DNA of 13,925 nt, taken from NCBI GenBank assembly GCA_035516175.1, contig DATJAO010000059.1, forward strand, positions 1 through 13,925. The letters are read 5' to 3'. Within the stretch, counting starts at the first letter, position 1, and the number at the start of each line of letters is the position of its first letter. The translations under genes were made by a program, and so were the position numbers. A model generated the notes under the pieces. That model saw only the letters and a program-made list of their open reading frames with translations, had not been told where the DNA came from and did not search any database. Positions 12,311 through 13,925 of this stretch are shown one piece after another. Source of the DNA: DASPSR01 sp035516175 (GTDB lineage: Bacteria > Nitrospirota > UBA9217).

Positions 12311-12324
12311 TTTAAAGCTTTAAA
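12311..12324. repeat. 14-bp perfect palindrome
   Basis: TTTAAAGCTTTAAA lies in the 216-bp gap between the transporter and the ABC1 kinase, with a related ATTTAAGAATTTAAA just downstream. It could be an operator; no loop or U-run makes it a terminator. The rest of the gap (12222-12422) shows nothing else clear. Confidence 0.3.
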
Positions 12325-12422
12325 CCCTGGCATTTAAGAATTTAAAGACTTCCCATGCGAACTTTGCGTCTTAGAGGTAATAATCATTCCGATCTTCAAA
12401 TATACCCTTCCTGTTCCTAATC

Positions 12423-12431
12423 TGGTATAAT
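12423..12431 (+). promoter_or_regulatory. Extended -10 promoter of the ABC1 kinase gene
   Basis: TGG-TATAAT (TATAAT 12426-12431) is a consensus extended -10 with no clear -35. Six nt (GCAAAC) separate it from ATG 12438, so transcription should start at the start codon. Confidence 0.55.
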
Positions 12432-12437
12432 GCAAAC

Positions 12438-13925
12438 ATGCGCTTATTTCGTTATCGAGGCAGGTTCATTCAGGGAGTTATCCTTTTTCTCAGAGTTCTC
12501 TTGAGCTATAAGCTGCTCGCTATCAGGAGCGCCTTCTCATCACCCGCCCTCAAGCAGGAGCGGTTCAAGCGACTCCACGCTAAAAACGCTCATATGTTGC
12601 GCGAGCGAATCATCGCTATGCGCGGCGTGCTCATCAAGATCGGCCAGTTTTTGTCTTCGCGCGTGGACATCCTTCCGGAAGAGTACACGAACGAACTCTC
12701 CAAGCTTCAGGACAAGGTGCCGCCGGCACCCTACGCCGATATCGCCCGTCGCGTGACCGAGGAACTCGGACCCATGGAGGAGGTCTTTTCCTCTTTTGAT
12801 AAAGAACCAATAGCATCGGCCTCGCTCGGCCAGGTGCACCGCGCTTGCCTCCGCGACGGTGACTGCATCGTAGTCAAGGTTCAGTATCCGGGCATCGAAG
12901 ATGTGATCGCAGCGGACATGAAGACGCTGAAATTTGTCATCAGGATCCTTCGAGTGCTCTACCGGCAGTTGAACCTCGATGTCATCTATTCCGAGTTCTC
13001 ACGGATCGTCATGGAAGAGCTTGACTATATCCAAGAGGGGAAGAACGCCGAGACCTTTTCGCGTAACTTTGCTAAAAATCCCCGAATCAAGATACCCTTG
13101 GTGTACTGGCCGTTCACCACATCCAAGGTGCTGACGCTCGAATACCTCGAAGGCATCAAAATCACCGATTTCGATATGATTGACAGGCGGGGGATTGACC
13201 GGAAAGAGATCTCTCGAATCCTGGCCGAGGCTTACGCCCAGATGTTCTTTGTAGATGGGTTGTTTCATGGTGATCCGCACCCTGGCAATATCTTCGTGCA
13301 ACGGGGGCCCGAAGTCATACTCGTGGACTTCGGCATGGTGGACCGCATCTCAACGCCGAAAAAAGAGGGGCTCCGGCGCGCATTTACCGCTATCGTGGAC
13401 CGCGATGCGCGGGGTCTGGTGCGCTCGCTCGTTGATATGGGCTTCATCCCCCTCACCAATGATATCCAGCCGCTTGTACAGTTCGCCGAACGTGCCCTCC
13501 AGAAATACCGGGACATTTCGCCGAGCGAGTTCAAGGCCATGGATATCGAGGAGATCGGCAACGATATCATTGAGGCGCTCCAGCTGAGTCCCTCGATTCA
13601 GATCCCGAACGACTTCATCCTCTTCGGCAGGGTCGTGGGCATGCTGAACGGCCTCGGCTCACAGCTGGACCCCGAGACCAACATCATCGAGATCGCAACA
13701 CCTTTTGCCAAACGCTTTATAATGGAAGAGGAGATGTCGGTAGCAAGCTTCTTCGAACAAGCTGGGGTTGCCGGCCGCTCGCTAATAAAACTGCCGAAGC
13801 TGTTGACCGATTTTCTCGTAACGACAGGCCGCGGAGAGACACGGGTCGAGATCGGGTCCCGGGACATCGTGCGCGTCCTCCAGCACATCCACAATATCGG
13901 CCGCAGCTTCATCTTCGCCATCTTC
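12438..13925 (+). CDS. AarF/UbiB (ABC1/COQ8) family atypical kinase, 3' truncated by the window
   Basis: 496 codons are present and the frame runs off the right edge; family members are usually about 550 residues, ending in two membrane helices. Diagnostic features are K67-I-G-Q (the KxGQ motif of the N-terminal extension), the Ala-rich loop ASASLGQ (126-132) replacing the Gly-rich loop, K147 in VVKVQ, EELDY (193-197), the catalytic H277-G-D279-P-H-P-G-N284, and D297-F-G. This family is an atypical kinase/ATPase linked to ubiquinone or other isoprenoid-lipid metabolism at the membrane. The ubiquinone role is not shown here, since no ubi or men gene is seen. The start has no SD, only a TATAAT 6 nt upstream, so a leaderless mRNA is likely. 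Confidence 0.93.
   Translation, partial: MRLFRYRGRFIQGVILFLRVLLSYKLLAIRSAFSSPALKQERFKRLHAKNAHMLRERIIAMRGVLIKIGQFLSSRVDILPEEYTNELSKLQDKVPPAPYADIARRVTEELGPMEEVFSSFDKEPIASASLGQVHRACLRDGDCIVVKVQYPGIEDVIAADMKTLKFVIRILRVLYRQLNLDVIYSEFSRIVMEELDYIQEGKNAETFSRNFAKNPRIKIPLVYWPFTTSKVLTLEYLEGIKITDFDMIDRRGIDRKEISRILAEAYAQMFFVDGLFHGDPHPGNIFVQRGPEVILVDFGMVDRISTPKKEGLRRAFTAIVDRDARGLVRSLVDMGFIPLTNDIQPLVQFAERALQKYRDISPSEFKAMDIEEIGNDIIEALQLSPSIQIPNDFILFGRVVGMLNGLGSQLDPETNIIEIATPFAKRFIMEEEMSVASFFEQAGVAGRSLIKLPKLLTDFLVTTGRGETRVEIGSRDIVRVLQHIHNIGRSFIFAIF

Overview
The window looks like a chromosomal piece of a Gram-negative bacterium. Genes are mostly short operons with moderate-to-high GC coding sequence, strong Shine-Dalgarno (SD) sites and sigma70-type promoters. 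The gene set is a corrinoid-activator-type ASKHA ferredoxin protein, an NlpC/P60 lipoprotein, a DUF3109 Cys-rich protein, a short fold-type-I Arg/Lys/Orn decarboxylase, a CNT nucleoside transporter and an AarF/UbiB (ABC1) kinase. It would fit an anaerobic deltaproteobacterial or Nitrospirota-like organism, but this assignment is inference only; no rRNA or other marker is present. No tRNA, IS element, transposase or CRISPR array was seen.

Layout. (1) 1-2860: the tail of a + strand gene with a PilZ-like ending converges on a 2Fe-2S/ASKHA protein (-). That gene is divergent from an NlpC/P60 lipoprotein (+), and the shared control region holds two back-to-back promoters and a 17-bp palindrome. 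(2) 2863-4364 (-): a DUF3109 Cys-rich protein followed by a six-TM membrane protein. (3) 4857-7905 (+): a polyamine operon of speD (TTG start, structured leader), an aminopropyltransferase resembling thermospermine synthases, and an Arg/Lys/Orn decarboxylase. Together these would make decarboxylated SAM, a decarboxylated basic amino acid, and the aminopropylated polyamine. (4) 7906-9790: an AT-richer accessory stretch with a membrane-anchored protein built from a 24-bp/8-residue repeat, a stand-alone AMPK-beta-like glycogen-binding domain, and a decayed PilZ-like fragment. (5) 9791-10600: an HU-family protein (+) and a cold-shock protein (-), each with a clear intrinsic terminator; the csp leader carries an extra terminator-like hairpin. 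(6) 10908-13925: a CNT nucleoside transporter (+) and an ABC1 kinase (+) that runs off the window.

Points most worth following: three genes (starts at 2123, 3633 and 12438) have no SD, and a -10 box only 6-9 nt from the ATG, so they look leaderless, while the neighbours have textbook SDs; the folded speD leader; the terminator inside the csp leader; the 8-residue repeat protein with several candidate operators upstream; and the aminopropyltransferase with an Asp-to-Glu change in its catalytic motif. I did not find a complete, clearly new multi-gene system.
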